Of a stretch of DNA of 64,000 nucleotides, positions 8,317-18,860 are shown piece after piece (the stretch's first letter is position 1; the number at the start of each line of letters is the position of its first letter). Both the position numbers and the translations under genes were made by a program. The stretch is from CAVRCA01 sp963719345. GTDB lineage: Bacteria; Pseudomonadota; Alphaproteobacteria; Acetobacterales; Acetobacteraceae. The notes under the pieces are model-generated. The model was given only the letters and a program-made list of their open reading frames with translations. It had not been told where the DNA came from and searched no databases. The stretch spans positions 62,001 through 126,000 of the forward strand of contig CAVRCA010000007.1 in the NCBI GenBank assembly GCA_963719345.1, read 5' to 3'.

Positions 8317-11300
8317 TCAGATGAAGGACGAGGTGGTGAGCTGTGAGGCCGTGATGCCGTTCAAGGTGATCGAATGGGACGTGCTGAGGGTCAGGCTCGT
8401 GCTGCCGCTCTTGGTCACGGCACCGGCGAGGATGGCCTGGATCTGGTTCGCGGACAGCGCGACCCCTCCCGCCCCGGTCAGGTGCAGGTGGTCGCGTCCG
8501 GCGGTAAAGCCGGCAATGATGTCGTGCGCGGCGTCAGCCGTGCTGAAATTGAACTGCGCCCCGCCGGTGCCGGCCTGCAGCCAGTTGTTGCCGGCGCCAC
8601 CGGCGAGCGTGGCGGCTCCGGACGCGCCGAACAAGTAGTCGTCGCTCGCACCGCTGAGCAGCACGTCGTGGCCGCTGCCGGCGAACAGGATGTCGATCCC
8701 CGTGCCGCCGGTGATCGTGCTGTTGCCGCGCCGAGGTCGAAAACCAGCTGGTCGGCATTGCCGAATGCGACCGTGCTGCTCGAAGTGCCGGTCAGGTAAT
8801 GCATGTTGCCGGCGGTGAGCAGCTTTCCGTCGGACAGACGAGGCACGATGTCATAGCTCGGATTATTGGCTTCCCAGGTCGGCGTAATGCCGGAGTTGGC
8901 GGCGAGCCAGCCGAAAGCCTGGATCGCCTGGGGCGACTGCTCCACCGTGATGTCGTCGGCGAGCGAGGCCATCGCCCACTGGCGATAGCTGGGGTATTCG
9001 AGAGCCGCCCAAGTGCCGCCCGAGGAGGCAAGTCCCGCCGCCGCCGTGGCCTGTTCGATCTGTGCCCAGGTCTGATACAGCGCGCCGCCCGTACTCGGGC
9101 CGAGGACCATGTTGTAGGCCACCCCGTCATGCGGGTCGAAGCCGTTTTGCGCCTGCAGGAAGCGCCCCACGATGTAGTTCGCCTCCCAGTGCAGCACCTG
9201 CTTGGCTTGCGTGTTGCCCTGCTCGGCAGCCAGCGCCACGACCTGGGCGAAGTAGTCCTGCTGCCACGGTGCGGTCGTGCCGGCCCCATAGTTGCCCGCG
9301 AGCCAACCGGACGCCTGTCCCTCGGCGGCAGTGGCGGCAGGAATGATGGTGGTGAGCAGGTTCTGGAAATTGTTGTTCACCACCTGCGCAAAGTAGGTTT
9401 TCAGGGCCGAATTGTCCGGGTTGATGAACGCCGCCTCCTGGAGTTCGCGCAGCTCCCAGGCTTGGGCGCGCACCTGCGTCTGGCCGTTCACCACCAGGTC
9501 CTGCCCGTTCAGCCAAGTCCCGGGGGTGACGCCGAGAATGTCGCTGCTGGCCTCGGCGTTGAGCTGGTCGAGGTAGTAGCGGCTGCCGGTCATGAGGTAG
9601 GCGACGTAGGAGGTATCGGGCTCGTGCGCCGCGTCGACCGCCCAGCCGCTTCCGGGACTGGTGGTGGACAGGTACTGCGGGACCTGCTGCGTCAGCCCGA
9701 TCGTGCCCGAAGATCCGCCGCGCGGGTCGGCCCACAAGGTCGGGTACTGCGTCGTGGTGACGTAAGTCCCGGTCGTAGTGCTGTAGAAATGCCAGGGGAT
9801 ACTGCCGGCGGCGTCGGCCTGCGCCAGGGCGTATTGCGCGGCGCCGGCGTTCTGGGTCAGCAGCCAGACCGTATCGGCTTCCGTGGTCGGTCCGATATCG
9901 GGCCGCCCGCCGGTGGTCGGCATGTATTGCTCGAGCCCGGCGTTGCCGAGAATGCCGAAGCTCGGCGTCCCCAGAACGGTTTTTGCCGATCCGCTCATCG
10001 AGCTCACCTCGCCGGTGATGATCGACGTCGCGACTCCGGTGCCGAGATCGTAATCCTGGACGAAGCCGGCCGCCTCCAGCGCGGCGACGTCGTGCTGCAC
10101 GTTCACCGCCGGACTGCCGTTGCTGGCGATCACCTCGTGCCAGGTCTGGTACTGGAACTGGTCGATGTTGCTCTGCTGGAACGCGACCGCGCCGTTCTGC
10201 TTGATGGTGGCGTCGTAATGCACCTCGCCGCCGCTGCCGCTCATGGCGATATCATTGTTGAACTGCACGTCCGTGGAGGTGGTCCCGTCGGCATACGCCG
10301 TAATATCGAAGGTGACGTGCAGCGAACCCGTGACGGGCACATCGACGCGGACCTGCGTGGCCTGCGGCCCCGACAGCCAGGTCGAGGCGGTGCCAGCTTT
10401 CAGCGCCGCGGTGAGCGCCTGGGCCGCGTCGATGTGGAATGGAGTGGTGGTGCCGTTCGCATTGTGCAGGACGAGATCGACGGTCAGGCTGTAGCCATCG
10501 TGGGTGAGCGCGCTGATGTCGACCGGCTTCGCTTGCACGCTGCCCGCCGCGGCAAGGGACAGCATGACGCCGGTGGATGCGTTGGCGGCCAAGGCGGGCT
10601 GCTCGATGGTGAGCACCGCCATCCTGACCGAGCCGTCGGCGTTGGTCGCCTTGACGTCCATCTGCACCGGGACGGTGACGCCGTTGATGGTCGCCTGGAG
10701 CAGCCGGCCGGCCGGAACCTGTCCGGGAGCGAACTCCTGCCCGAACGTGATCTCCCGTGCCGCCAGCACGCCGCCGGTCGGGTTCTGCAGCACGAGGCCG
10801 ACGACATCGCCCGGCTTCGCGGGTTGCGGCGCCACCGGCGCCTGGGTCGTCGCCGGTGCTCCGTTCGATGAGGTCTGCGAGCCCGACCCGGAACCCGACA
10901 CGGCCGCGGTGATCGGCAGGCCGAAATTGGCGGCGACGAAATCCGTGGTGGCGTGATTGAGGAACGTCAGCGTCTCGCCGCCGCCGAGATTGAGCACGGC
11001 GTTCGCGCCGACCTGGGTGAAGGCGCCCTGCACCGCGGCGAAATTCGTCAGCGCGTAGCTCCGCAGCGACACCACATCGGCGTTGGCGCCGGTCTGGAAG
11101 TTGACGATCGTGTCGGAGCCGTTGCCCTTGGTCTCGATGAAGGTGTCGCGGCCGGCGCCGCCGACCAGCGTGTCGGCCCCGGCGCCGCCGTCGATCGTGT
11201 CGCCGTAACCATTGGCGCGGATGATGTTGTTTTGCGCGTTGCCGACGAGGGTCATCGGCGCGCTCGCCGCGCCCACCAGGTTGGCGACCCCGAGGGGCAG

Positions 11301-12329
11301 CGTGTAGTTGCTCATCCCGAGGTCGATGAAGGTCGCGCTGCTGCCGGCCGCCGAGGAGAGCACGACCTTGTCGGCGCCGGTGCGGATGTAGAAGACGTCG
11401 TTGCCGCCGTTGGCGGTCATCGTGCTCGAACCGACCCCCGGGCCAGGGTCGAACACGTCGTCGCCGGTGGTGCCCACCAGGTTCACCACCCACGACGCGC
11501 CGTTGCCCTTCAGGGTCGCTTGCGGAAGGGTGTAGGTGCTTGCGACAAGGGCCGCCGCCACGCTGTTGTTCTGCGATGCCGAGCCAGACGAGCTCTGGGA
11601 ATTCGAGCTGGTGGCAGTGCCGGGACCCGGCACGACCACGACGGCGGGCAGGCCGAAATTGGCGGCGACGAAATCCGTGGTGGCGTGATTGAGGAACGTC
11701 AGCGTCTCGCCGCCGCCGAGATTGAGCACGGCGTTCGCGCCGACCTGGGTGAAGGCGCCCTGCACCGCGGCGAAATTCGTCAGCGCGTAGCTCCGCAGCG
11801 ACACCACATCGGCGTTGGCGCCGGTCTGGAAGTTGACGATCGTGTCGGAGCCGTTGCCCTTGGTCTCGATGAAGGTGTCGCGGCCGGCGCCGCCGACCAG
11901 CGTGTCGGCCCCGGCGCCGCCGTCGATCGTGTCGTCGTAACCATTGGCGCGGATGATGTTGTTCTGCGCGTTGCCGACGAGGGTCATCGGCGCGCTCGCC
12001 GCGCCCACCAGGTTGGCGACCCCGAGGGGCAGCGTGTAGTTGCTCATCCCGAGGTCGATGAAGGTCGCGCTGCTGCCGGCCGCCGAGGAGAGCACGACCT
12101 TGTCGGCGCCGGTGCGGATGTAGAAGACGTCGTTGCCGCCGTTGGCGGTCATCGTGCTCGAACCGACCCCCGGGCCAGGATCGAACACGTCGTTGCCGGT
12201 GGTGCCCACCAGGTTCACCACCCACGACGCGCCGTTGCCCTTCAGGGTCGCTTGCGGAAGGGTGTAGGTGCTTGCGACAAGGGCCGCCGCCACGTCGTCG
12301 CGTTGCGTCTGGCTCACCGTTTGGGACAT
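8317..12329 (-). CDS. Very large RTX-type calcium-binding protein with duplicated beta-roll units and a possible polysaccharide-lyase-like centre (frame break near 8730)
   Basis: About 1337 aa once one missing base near 8730 is allowed. The N-terminus has no Sec signal. Residues about 10-500 hold two nearly identical 216-aa units, each with RTX-like nonapeptides (DTIDGGAGADTLVGGAGRD). Linkers rich in Ser, Gly and Pro follow. Residues about 510-620 (LAAREITFGQEFAPGQVP then NADGSVRMAVL) resemble the RIFT-barrel domain of PcRGLX/YetA-type lyases. About 780-1180 is helical with many Trp/Tyr (WELRELQEAAF, HWEANYIVGRFLQAQNG), compatible with an alpha/alpha toroid. The end, read after the frame break, is again RTX-like (GGTGIDILFAGSGHDVL). 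Type I secretion and a role on exopolysaccharide are inference. AGGAAG precedes ATG 12329. Confidence 0.8.
10915..11562. repeat. 648-bp coding repeat, copy 2 (inner copy in the RTX gene)
   Basis: This segment recurs 732 bp further on at 11647-12294 with only a handful of base differences, for example TCGCCGTAA here against TCGTCGTAA there, and CCAGGGTCG against CCAGGATCG. It encodes residues from VAAALVASTYTLP to FVAANFGLP of the large RTX protein. Being in frame, it adds exactly one 216-aa unit. Confidence 0.97.
11647..12294. repeat. 648-bp coding repeat, copy 1 (N-terminal copy in the RTX gene)
   Basis: First of the two near-identical in-frame repeats of the RTX gene, separated from the other by 84 bp that code for a Ser/Gly/Asn-rich linker. 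The very low divergence also covers silent positions, which suggests a recent duplication or ongoing gene conversion rather than constraint on the protein alone. Confidence 0.97.
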
Positions 12330-12338
12330 AATCTTCCT

Positions 12339-12390
12339 ACAGCGGAATGTCCCATTATTATGGAATGATCTAATTAATGATCATTGAACC
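12339..12390 (-). promoter_or_regulatory. AT-rich control region upstream of the RTX gene, with a palindrome
   Basis: Directly upstream of ATG 12329 lies an AT-rich patch that stands out in this GC-rich window. It contains the perfect palindrome AATGATCATT (12376-12385), a second AATGATC at 12364-12370, and CCATTATTATGG (12350-12361). This is a plausible promoter and operator for the RTX gene. I could not assign -35/-10 elements with certainty. Confidence 0.4.
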
Positions 12391-12463
12391 TGCGCGTGCC
12401 CAAGAAGCAACACGAGACGGGTGATCCAAGCGATCACGGAGCTAATCGGGAGGGTTTTCCGGG

Positions 12464-12538
<75 letters not shown>

Positions 12539-12618
12539 GCCGGGCGGCGGGGGTATAGACCTGCCGGTGGACCCCGTGCAAGCACACCGCCCGGGATAGC
12601 CCAAGCAGACGAGCCGCC

Positions 12619-12819
12619 ATGACCCGACAGTGCGCCCCCGGCGCCCCACCCGAACCGCCGGTCCCTCCCGGCGAACGCCAGAGCCGGGAAGCCGAGGCGC
12701 TGCGGGCCAACCTCCGCCGTCGCAAGGCACAGCTTCGTGCCCGCGCGGCGGCCGACCGACCCAGCCCGCCCCGACCCGAGCCCGACCGACCCGAGCCCGA
12801 CCGACCCGCCGACGAGTGA
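12619..12819 (+). CDS. Small basic protein with RRRKAQ motif and Pro/Asp/Arg repeat tail
   Basis: A 66-aa open frame with the segment REAEALRANLRRRKAQLRAR (residues about 23-42). That resembles the short basic helix of small uncharacterised proteins often encoded beside dcd or tRNAs in Alphaproteobacteria. The C-terminus is a low-complexity run of PDRPEPDRP units, encoded by tandem copies of a 12-base CCCGACCGACCC-type repeat. It precedes dcd by about 100 bp on the same strand. The function is unknown. The gene could be spurious, but the helical motif argues for it. Confidence 0.55.
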   Translation: MTRQCAPGAPPEPPVPPGERQSREAEALRANLRRRKAQLRARAAADRPSPPRPEPDRPEPDRPADE

Positions 12820-12919
12820 CCCGTCGTCGCGCGGCTCGGCCCGAGTGCCGATCCGTGTTTGCCGGCCCGCGTCCGCTCGGCTAGACCGGCTACCAGCCGT
12901 GCCCGGAGTCGCTCGCTGC

Positions 12920-13474
12920 ATGCCCGTGATGCCCGACAGCTGGATCCGCCGGATGGCAACCTTGCACGGCATGATCGAGCCGTTTGTAGAGACCCAGAAG
13001 CGCGCGGGAGTCATCAGCTACGGGCTGTCGAGCTATGGCTACGATGCCCGCGTGGCCGACGAGTTCAAGGTTTTTACCAATGTCAATTCGGCGGTGATCG
13101 ACCCCAAGGATTTCGCGCCGACGAGCTTCGTCGACCGGCAAGCGCCGGTCTGCATCATCCCGCCGAACAGCTTCGCGCTCGCCCACACGGTCGAGTATTT
13201 CCGCATCCCGCGCGACGTCCTGGTGATCTGCCTGGGTAAATCCACCTACGCCCGCTGCGGCATCATCGTGAACGTCACGCCGCTCGAGCCGGAGTGGGAA
13301 GGCCAGGTGACGATCGAGATCAGCAACACCACGCCGCTGCCCGCGAAGATCCACGCCAATGAGGGGATCTGCCAGTTCCTGTTCCTGCAGGGGGCCGGCC
13401 CGCCCGAGGTGAGCTACGCCGACAAGGCCGGCAAATACATGCGCCAGCGCGGCGTCGCCCTGCCCAAGCTCTAG
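12920..13474 (+). CDS. dcd: dCTP deaminase
   Basis: Homotrimeric cytosolic enzyme that deaminates dCTP to dUTP, feeding dTMP synthesis. The 184-aa product carries the family blocks ISYGLSSYGYDARVADEF, IIPPNSFALAHTVEYFRIP, CLGKSTYARCGI and, with the catalytic Glu, EPEWEGQVTIEISN. It ends AGKYMRQRGVALPKL as in other alphaproteobacterial Dcd proteins. I chose ATG 12920 (MPVMPDSWIRRMA); the ATG three codons later is equally possible. The open frame extends far upstream but that part is low-complexity and not Dcd-like. murA follows 8 bp after the stop, so the two probably share a transcript. Confidence 0.97.
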   Translation: MPVMPDSWIRRMATLHGMIEPFVETQKRAGVISYGLSSYGYDARVADEFKVFTNVNSAVIDPKDFAPTSFVDRQAPVCIIPPNSFALAHTVEYFRIPRDVLVICLGKSTYARCGIIVNVTPLEPEWEGQVTIEISNTTPLPAKIHANEGICQFLFLQGAGPPEVSYADKAGKYMRQRGVALPKL

Positions 13475-13482
13475 GAGCCAGA

Positions 13483-14745
<1,263 letters not shown>

Positions 14746-14757
14746 GCCTTCCGGTGC

Positions 14758-14797
14758 CGGCCCGGCTGGTGTAGAGCGCCGCAACTCCGCCGGGCCG
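14758..14797 (+). promoter_or_regulatory. Inverted repeat between murA and hisG
   Basis: CGGCCCGGC (14758-14766) and GCCGGGCCG (14789-14797) form a perfect 9-bp inverted repeat with a 22-base loop. There is no T-run after it, so it is not a classical intrinsic terminator. It could be a transcript-stability hairpin or an attenuator-like element ahead of the his genes. Confidence 0.35.
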
Positions 14798-14834
14798 TGC
14801 GCGGTCCGGCAGGGACCGACCGCCGGAGAACGCC

Positions 14835-15524
14835 ATGACCGCCCCCTACAAGGCTTCGGCCCTGGAGCCGCAAGCCACCGGACCGCTGATCATGGCGCTG
14901 CCGAAGGGGCGCATCCTGGCCGAATGCGGCGCTCTCCTGGAGCGGGCCGGCGTTCGCCCCGCTCCCGACTATGCCGACGAGGACAGCCGCCGTCTGCGGT
15001 TTCCGACCGACGCTCCGGGGCTCGACGTGGTGCGCGTGCGCCCGTTCGACGTCGCCACCTTCGTCGCCTTCGGCGCCGCCCAGATCGGCATCTGCGGCGC
15101 CGACGTGCTGATGGAGTTCGACTACCCGGAAATCTACGCCCCGCTCGACCTCGGCATCGGCGTCTGCCGCATCGCCGTCGCCGAGCCGCGCGAGACCGCG
15201 GGGTCCGACGACCCGACCCGCTGGTCGCGCGTGCGCGTTGCGACCAAATACCCGACCATCGCCCGTCGCCACTTCGCAGCGCGCGGCATCCACGCCGAGG
15301 TCGTCGGACTGAACGGCGCCATGGAGCTCGCCCCCGGGCTCGGCCTGTCGCGCCTGATCGTCGATCTCGTGCAGACCGGCTCGACCTTGCGCGCGAACGG
15401 GCTCGTCGAGACCGAGGTGATCGCCCACGTGACCAGCCGGCTGATCGTCAATCGGACGGCGCTCAAGACCCGGCCGGAGGAGGTCGGCGACTGGATCAAC
15501 CGGTTCCGGGTCGCGTTGGCATGA
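14835..15524 (+). CDS. hisG: ATP phosphoribosyltransferase, short form
   Basis: First enzyme of histidine synthesis, joining ATP and PRPP. The 229-aa product is of the short HisG_S type, which needs a HisZ regulatory partner; no hisZ is in the window. Marks are LIMALPKGRILAECGALLERAG, FDVATFVAFGAAQIGICGADVLME, the PRPP-loop region LIVDLVQTGSTLRANGL, and TSRLIVNRTALK at the end. The last four bases overlap the hisD start (ATGA), indicating translational coupling. The N-terminus (MTAPYKASALEPQATG) is slightly longer than usual. Confidence 0.95.
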   Translation: MTAPYKASALEPQATGPLIMALPKGRILAECGALLERAGVRPAPDYADEDSRRLRFPTDAPGLDVVRVRPFDVATFVAFGAAQIGICGADVLMEFDYPEIYAPLDLGIGVCRIAVAEPRETAGSDDPTRWSRVRVATKYPTIARRHFAARGIHAEVVGLNGAMELAPGLGLSRLIVDLVQTGSTLRANGLVETEVIAHVTSRLIVNRTALKTRPEEVGDWINRFRVALA

Positions 15525-16822
15525 GGCGGCTGTCCACCGCCGATGCCGGTTTCGAGCCAGCCTTCGCCGCCCTGTTGGCCGAGGCCCGGGAGACGACCGA
15601 GCAGGTCGATGCGGCGGTGGCCGCGATCATCGCCGAGGTGCGGACCGCGGGCGATGCCGCGCTGTGCGCCTACACCGAGCGGTTCGACCGCCTCGCCCTG
15701 ACGGCGGACCGGCTGCGCATCACGCCTGGGGAGATCGACGCCGCCGTCGCCGGCGTTCCGGCCGACCTGATGGCGGCGCTCGACGTCGCGGCGGAGCGGA
15801 TCGACGCGTTCCACCGCAGCCAGCTGCCGCCCGACCTGCGCACCACCGACGCTGCCGGCCTGACCCTGGGGATGCGGTGGACGCCGCTCGATGCGGTCGG
15901 TCTCTACGTTCCGGGCGGCAAGGCCGCATATCCCTCGTCCGTGCTGATGAACGCGCTACCGGCGCAGGCCGCCGGCGTGCGGCGGATCGCGATGTGCGTG
16001 CCGAGCCCGGACGGGGTTCTCAATCCGCTGGTGCTGGCCGCCGCGCGGCGTGCCGGGGTCAGCGAGATCTACCGGGTCGGCGGCGCCCAGGCGATCGCCG
16101 CCTTGGCCTGGGGCACGGCGACGATCGCCGCCGTCGACCGCATCGTCGGGCCGGGGAACGCCTATGTGGCGGCGGCCAAGCGCCAGGTGTTCGGGCGCGT
16201 CGGGATCGATTCGATCGCCGGCCCCTCCGAGGTGGTCGTGCTTGCCGATGCCGAGAACGACCCCCGCCTGGTCGCGCTGGACCTGCTGGCTCAGGCCGAG
16301 CACGACGAGGCCGCCCAGTCCATCCTGATGACCGATGATGCGGCCTTCGCCACCCGCGTCGCGGCCGCCGTGCAGGCCGAGCTGCCGACGCTGCCCCGCG
16401 CGGCCATCGCGGGGGCCAGCTGGACCGCCCACGGCGCGATCCTCGAGGTGCGGGATTGGGAGGAAGCGGCGGCGCTGGTCGACCGCCTCGCACCCGAGCA
16501 CCTGCAGCTTATGGTCGCCGATCCCGAGCCCCTGTTTGCCCGGATCCGCCATGCCGGCGCGGCTTTTCTGGGACGCCACTGCCCCGAGGCGGTCGGTGAC
16601 TATGTGGCCGGCCCGAACCACGTCCTGCCGACCGGACGGACGGCCCGTTTCGCCTCCGGGCTTTCGGTGTTCGACTTCTTGAAGCGGACCACGTGGGTGG
16701 CGGCCGATGCTGGCGCGCTGGCCCGGGTCGGTCCTGCCGCCGTCAAGCTGGCCGAGGCCGAAGGCCTTCAGGCGCACGCGCGCAGCATCGCGCGCCGACT
16801 TGCAGCTGGAGCGCAACCCTGA
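15521..16822 (+). CDS. hisD: Histidinol dehydrogenase
   Basis: Zinc enzyme for the last two steps of histidine synthesis, oxidising L-histidinol to L-histidine with NAD. The protein is 433 aa. Diagnostic blocks are PLDAVGLYVPGGKAAYPSSVLMNALPA read in part as GLYVPGGKAAYPS, YRVGGAQAIAALAWGT, DRIVGPGNAYVAAAKRQVFG, IDSIAGPSEVVVLAD, LLAQAEHDEAAQSIL (zinc-ligand region) and CPEAVGDYVAGPNHVLPT. The start ATG overlaps the hisG stop by four bases. In many Alphaproteobacteria hisD is followed by a UPF0262 gene and a phosphatase before infA; here infA follows after only 80 bp. Confidence 0.97.
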   Translation: MRRLSTADAGFEPAFAALLAEARETTEQVDAAVAAIIAEVRTAGDAALCAYTERFDRLALTADRLRITPGEIDAAVAGVPADLMAALDVAAERIDAFHRSQLPPDLRTTDAAGLTLGMRWTPLDAVGLYVPGGKAAYPSSVLMNALPAQAAGVRRIAMCVPSPDGVLNPLVLAAARRAGVSEIYRVGGAQAIAALAWGTATIAAVDRIVGPGNAYVAAAKRQVFGRVGIDSIAGPSEVVVLADAENDPRLVALDLLAQAEHDEAAQSILMTDDAAFATRVAAAVQAELPTLPRAAIAGASWTAHGAILEVRDWEEAAALVDRLAPEHLQLMVADPEPLFARIRHAGAAFLGRHCPEAVGDYVAGPNHVLPTGRTARFASGLSVFDFLKRTTWVAADAGALARVGPAAVKLAEAEGLQAHARSIARRLAAGAQP

Positions 16823-16902
16823 TCGTTGCACGCTGCCGCCTTGACCCTGCCGGTGCGCAGCAGCATGTTCCGCACCGAAATCGAACGTCCGAATGAGGGT
16901 TG

Positions 16903-17121
16903 ATGTCGAAAGAAGACATGATTGAGTTCAGCGGCACGGTCATGGAACTGCTGCCCAACGCCATGTTCCGGGTCAAGCTCGACAACGAGCACACCATTCT
17001 CGCGCACACCAGCGGCAAGATGCGCAAGAACCGCATCCGTGTCCTGGCCGGCGACCGCGTCAACGTCGAGATGACGCCGTACGATCTCTCCAAGGGCCGG
17101 ATCACGTTCCGGTTCAAGTAG
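16903..17121 (+). CDS. infA: Translation initiation factor IF-1
   Basis: A 72-aa single S1/OB-fold protein that binds the 30S A site together with IF2 and IF3. It reads MSKEDMIEFSGTVMELLPN, ...RVKLDNEHTILAHTSGKMRK..., and ends DLSKGRITFRFK, almost identical to other alphaproteobacterial IF-1 proteins. ATG 16903 was preferred over the TTG one codon upstream. It lies between hisD and maf in the order hisD-infA-maf-rng-yacG, which is conserved in the class. Confidence 0.98.
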   Translation: MSKEDMIEFSGTVMELLPNAMFRVKLDNEHTILAHTSGKMRKNRIRVLAGDRVNVEMTPYDLSKGRITFRFK

Positions 17122-17157
17122 CGGGAAGTAGCCGGGCCGCAACCAGCCCCGAATGAC

Positions 17158-17733
17158 TTGGCGCGGCCGCTTCTGGCCCTGGCCTCGGCCAGCCCCCGGC
17201 GGCTCACCCTGCTCGCCCAGATCGGCATTGTCCCCGACCAGGTGTTCACCCCCGACGTCGACGAGACGCCGCGTGCCGCCGAACTGCCCCGCCTCTATGC
17301 GCAACGGTTGGCCCGCGCCAAGGCCGCAGCGGTTCCGACTGGGGTTGGCTTCGTGCTCGCCGCCGATACGGTGGTCGCCGCCGGTCGGCGCATCCTGCCG
17401 CGAGCCGATACCGCCGAGTCTGCCGCCGCATGCCTCGATCTGCTGTCCGGTCGGCGCCACGCGGTGATCACCGCCGTGGCGCTGATCGCCCCGGGGGGAC
17501 GCCGGACCGAGCGGCTGGTCGAGAGCGTGGTGGCCTTCGCGCGACTGACGGCGGCGCAGAAGCGGACCTATCTCGGCAGCGGCGAATGGCAGGGCAAGGC
17601 CGGCGGCTATGCGATCCAGGGCCGGGCCGCCGCTTTCGTCCGGTTCCTCTCCGGCAGCTACTCGAACGTCGTCGGTCTGCCGCTGTTCGAGACGGCACAG
17701 TTGCTGCGCGGTGCCGGCTGGCCGCTGGAGTGA
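17158..17733 (+). CDS. maf: Maf-like nucleotide pyrophosphatase
   Basis: Cytosolic nucleoside-triphosphate pyrophosphatase of the Maf family (dTTP/UTP or modified nucleotides), 191 aa. The N-terminal LALASASPRRLTLL, the catalytic Asp in FVLAADTVVAAG, and the late segment EWQGKAGGYAIQGRAAAFV with SGSYSNVVGLPLFET are diagnostic. The frame begins at TTG 17158. An ATG at 17153 is out of frame by one, reading ATGACTTGG; one extra T would give MTLARPLL, so either TTG is the real start or a base is missing there. The last four bases overlap the rng start (GTGA). Confidence 0.93.
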   Translation: MARPLLALASASPRRLTLLAQIGIVPDQVFTPDVDETPRAAELPRLYAQRLARAKAAAVPTGVGFVLAADTVVAAGRRILPRADTAESAAACLDLLSGRRHAVITAVALIAPGGRRTERLVESVVAFARLTAAQKRTYLGSGEWQGKAGGYAIQGRAAAFVRFLSGSYSNVVGLPLFETAQLLRGAGWPLE

Positions 17734-18842
17734 CCGTTCGCATCCTGGCCAGGACGAGCCCCGGCGAGGTGCAGGTCGCCGCCGTTCGGGGAAGCGACCT
17801 GCTGGATTTTGCGATCTGGCGTCCAGGCAATCCCGACGGAGTTGGGGACCTCCATCGCGGCCGGGTTACGGCGCATCTGCCCGCCATGGCGGGCCGCTTC
17901 ATCGCCCTGGCCGGGACAGATGCGTTCTTGCCCGACACGGCGGGCGGCCGCGGCTTGACCGAGGGGACGATCCTCGGGGTTCGCGTGACGCGCGCCGCGC
18001 AGGGCGGCAAGGGGCCACGCGTGACCGCCGACCTGACCGACGCCGAACGGGTGCTGATCGGCAATGGTCCACCTGCCCTCATAAGCCGAGGCCCCGGCGC
18101 GGTCGAGCGACTGGCGACGCTGCATCCGGGGTCGACCGTGCGCACCGACGATCCGGCGCTGACAACCGCCCTCCGTCCCGTGCTGGGCGACCGGGTGGCG
18201 ACCGGCGATGGCCTGTTCGACGAGACGGTTCTCACCGCGATCGAGGCGCTGTCCGCCCCGGAGGTGGCGATCCCGTCCGGCGGCACGCTGCGCATCCACC
18301 CCACCCCGGCGCTGGTCGCCATCGACGTCGACACCGGACAGGCGTCGGGCAGCCGCACTCGAAAGGCGGCGGCCCAACAGCAATTCAACCGGGCGCTGCT
18401 GCCCTTCCTGGCTCGGCAGGTCCGCCTGCGCAATCTGTCCGGCGCCATCCTGGTCGATTTCGCCGGACAGGCGGTGCGCCGTCGCGCCGCACTCGGTCCG
18501 GACCTCGCGGTCGCGTTGCAGGATGACCCGCTACGACCCCGCTTCCTGGGTTTCACCGCGCTCGGGCTGGCCGAGATCGTTCGCCCGCGCGTCCACCCGC
18601 CGCTGCACGAGGTTTTGGCCGGCCCGCACGCGGCGGGACTGGCGGCGCTCCGCCTTGCCGCCCGGGAGGCGGCCGCGCACCCGGGCCGTACCCGGACCTT
18701 GCGCGCCGCGCCGCCGGTCGTTGCGGCGCTGCAGGCCGATCCGGGCGCCCTGGCCGACCTTGCACGCAGGACCGGTCATCCCTTGGTTCTGCGCAGTGAC
18801 CCGACGCTGTCCGATCTCGGCTGGACGGTGGCGATGACCTGA
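17730..18842 (+). CDS. rng: Ribonuclease G/E family protein
   Basis: Endoribonuclease of the RNase E/G family, short form of 370 aa, acting in RNA maturation and decay. An S1-like N-terminal region (DLHRGRVTAHLPAMAGRFIAL, in part) precedes the catalytic core. The two metal-binding aspartates lie in LVAIDVDTG and GAILVDFAG, matching Asp303 and Asp346 of E. coli RNase E. The sequence is clearly more diverged and shorter than standard RNase G (about 490 aa), and the zinc-link CPxC motif is absent, so it may be a reduced paralogue beside a separate RNase E. The start is GTG 17730, overlapping the maf stop. Confidence 0.88.
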   Translation: MTVRILARTSPGEVQVAAVRGSDLLDFAIWRPGNPDGVGDLHRGRVTAHLPAMAGRFIALAGTDAFLPDTAGGRGLTEGTILGVRVTRAAQGGKGPRVTADLTDAERVLIGNGPPALISRGPGAVERLATLHPGSTVRTDDPALTTALRPVLGDRVATGDGLFDETVLTAIEALSAPEVAIPSGGTLRIHPTPALVAIDVDTGQASGSRTRKAAAQQQFNRALLPFLARQVRLRNLSGAILVDFAGQAVRRRAALGPDLAVALQDDPLRPRFLGFTALGLAEIVRPRVHPPLHEVLAGPHAAGLAALRLAAREAAAHPGRTRTLRAAPPVVAALQADPGALADLARRTGHPLVLRSDPTLSDLGWTVAMT

Positions 18843-18860
18843 GATGGGGAGATAATCTGT

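Noticed and set aside
8799..12368. Long plus-strand open frames opposite the RTX gene
   Set aside because: Antisense shadows; the repeat appears in them only because it is in the RTX gene. No recognisable fold.
12737..12919. Upstream extension of the dcd frame
   Set aside because: Pro/Asp/Arg low-complexity reading of the small gene's repeat; all known Dcd proteins of this type begin near MPVMPDSW.
14758..14797. Inverted repeat after murA as an intrinsic terminator
   Set aside because: No T-run follows and hisG lies close by, so I list it only as a possible regulatory hairpin.
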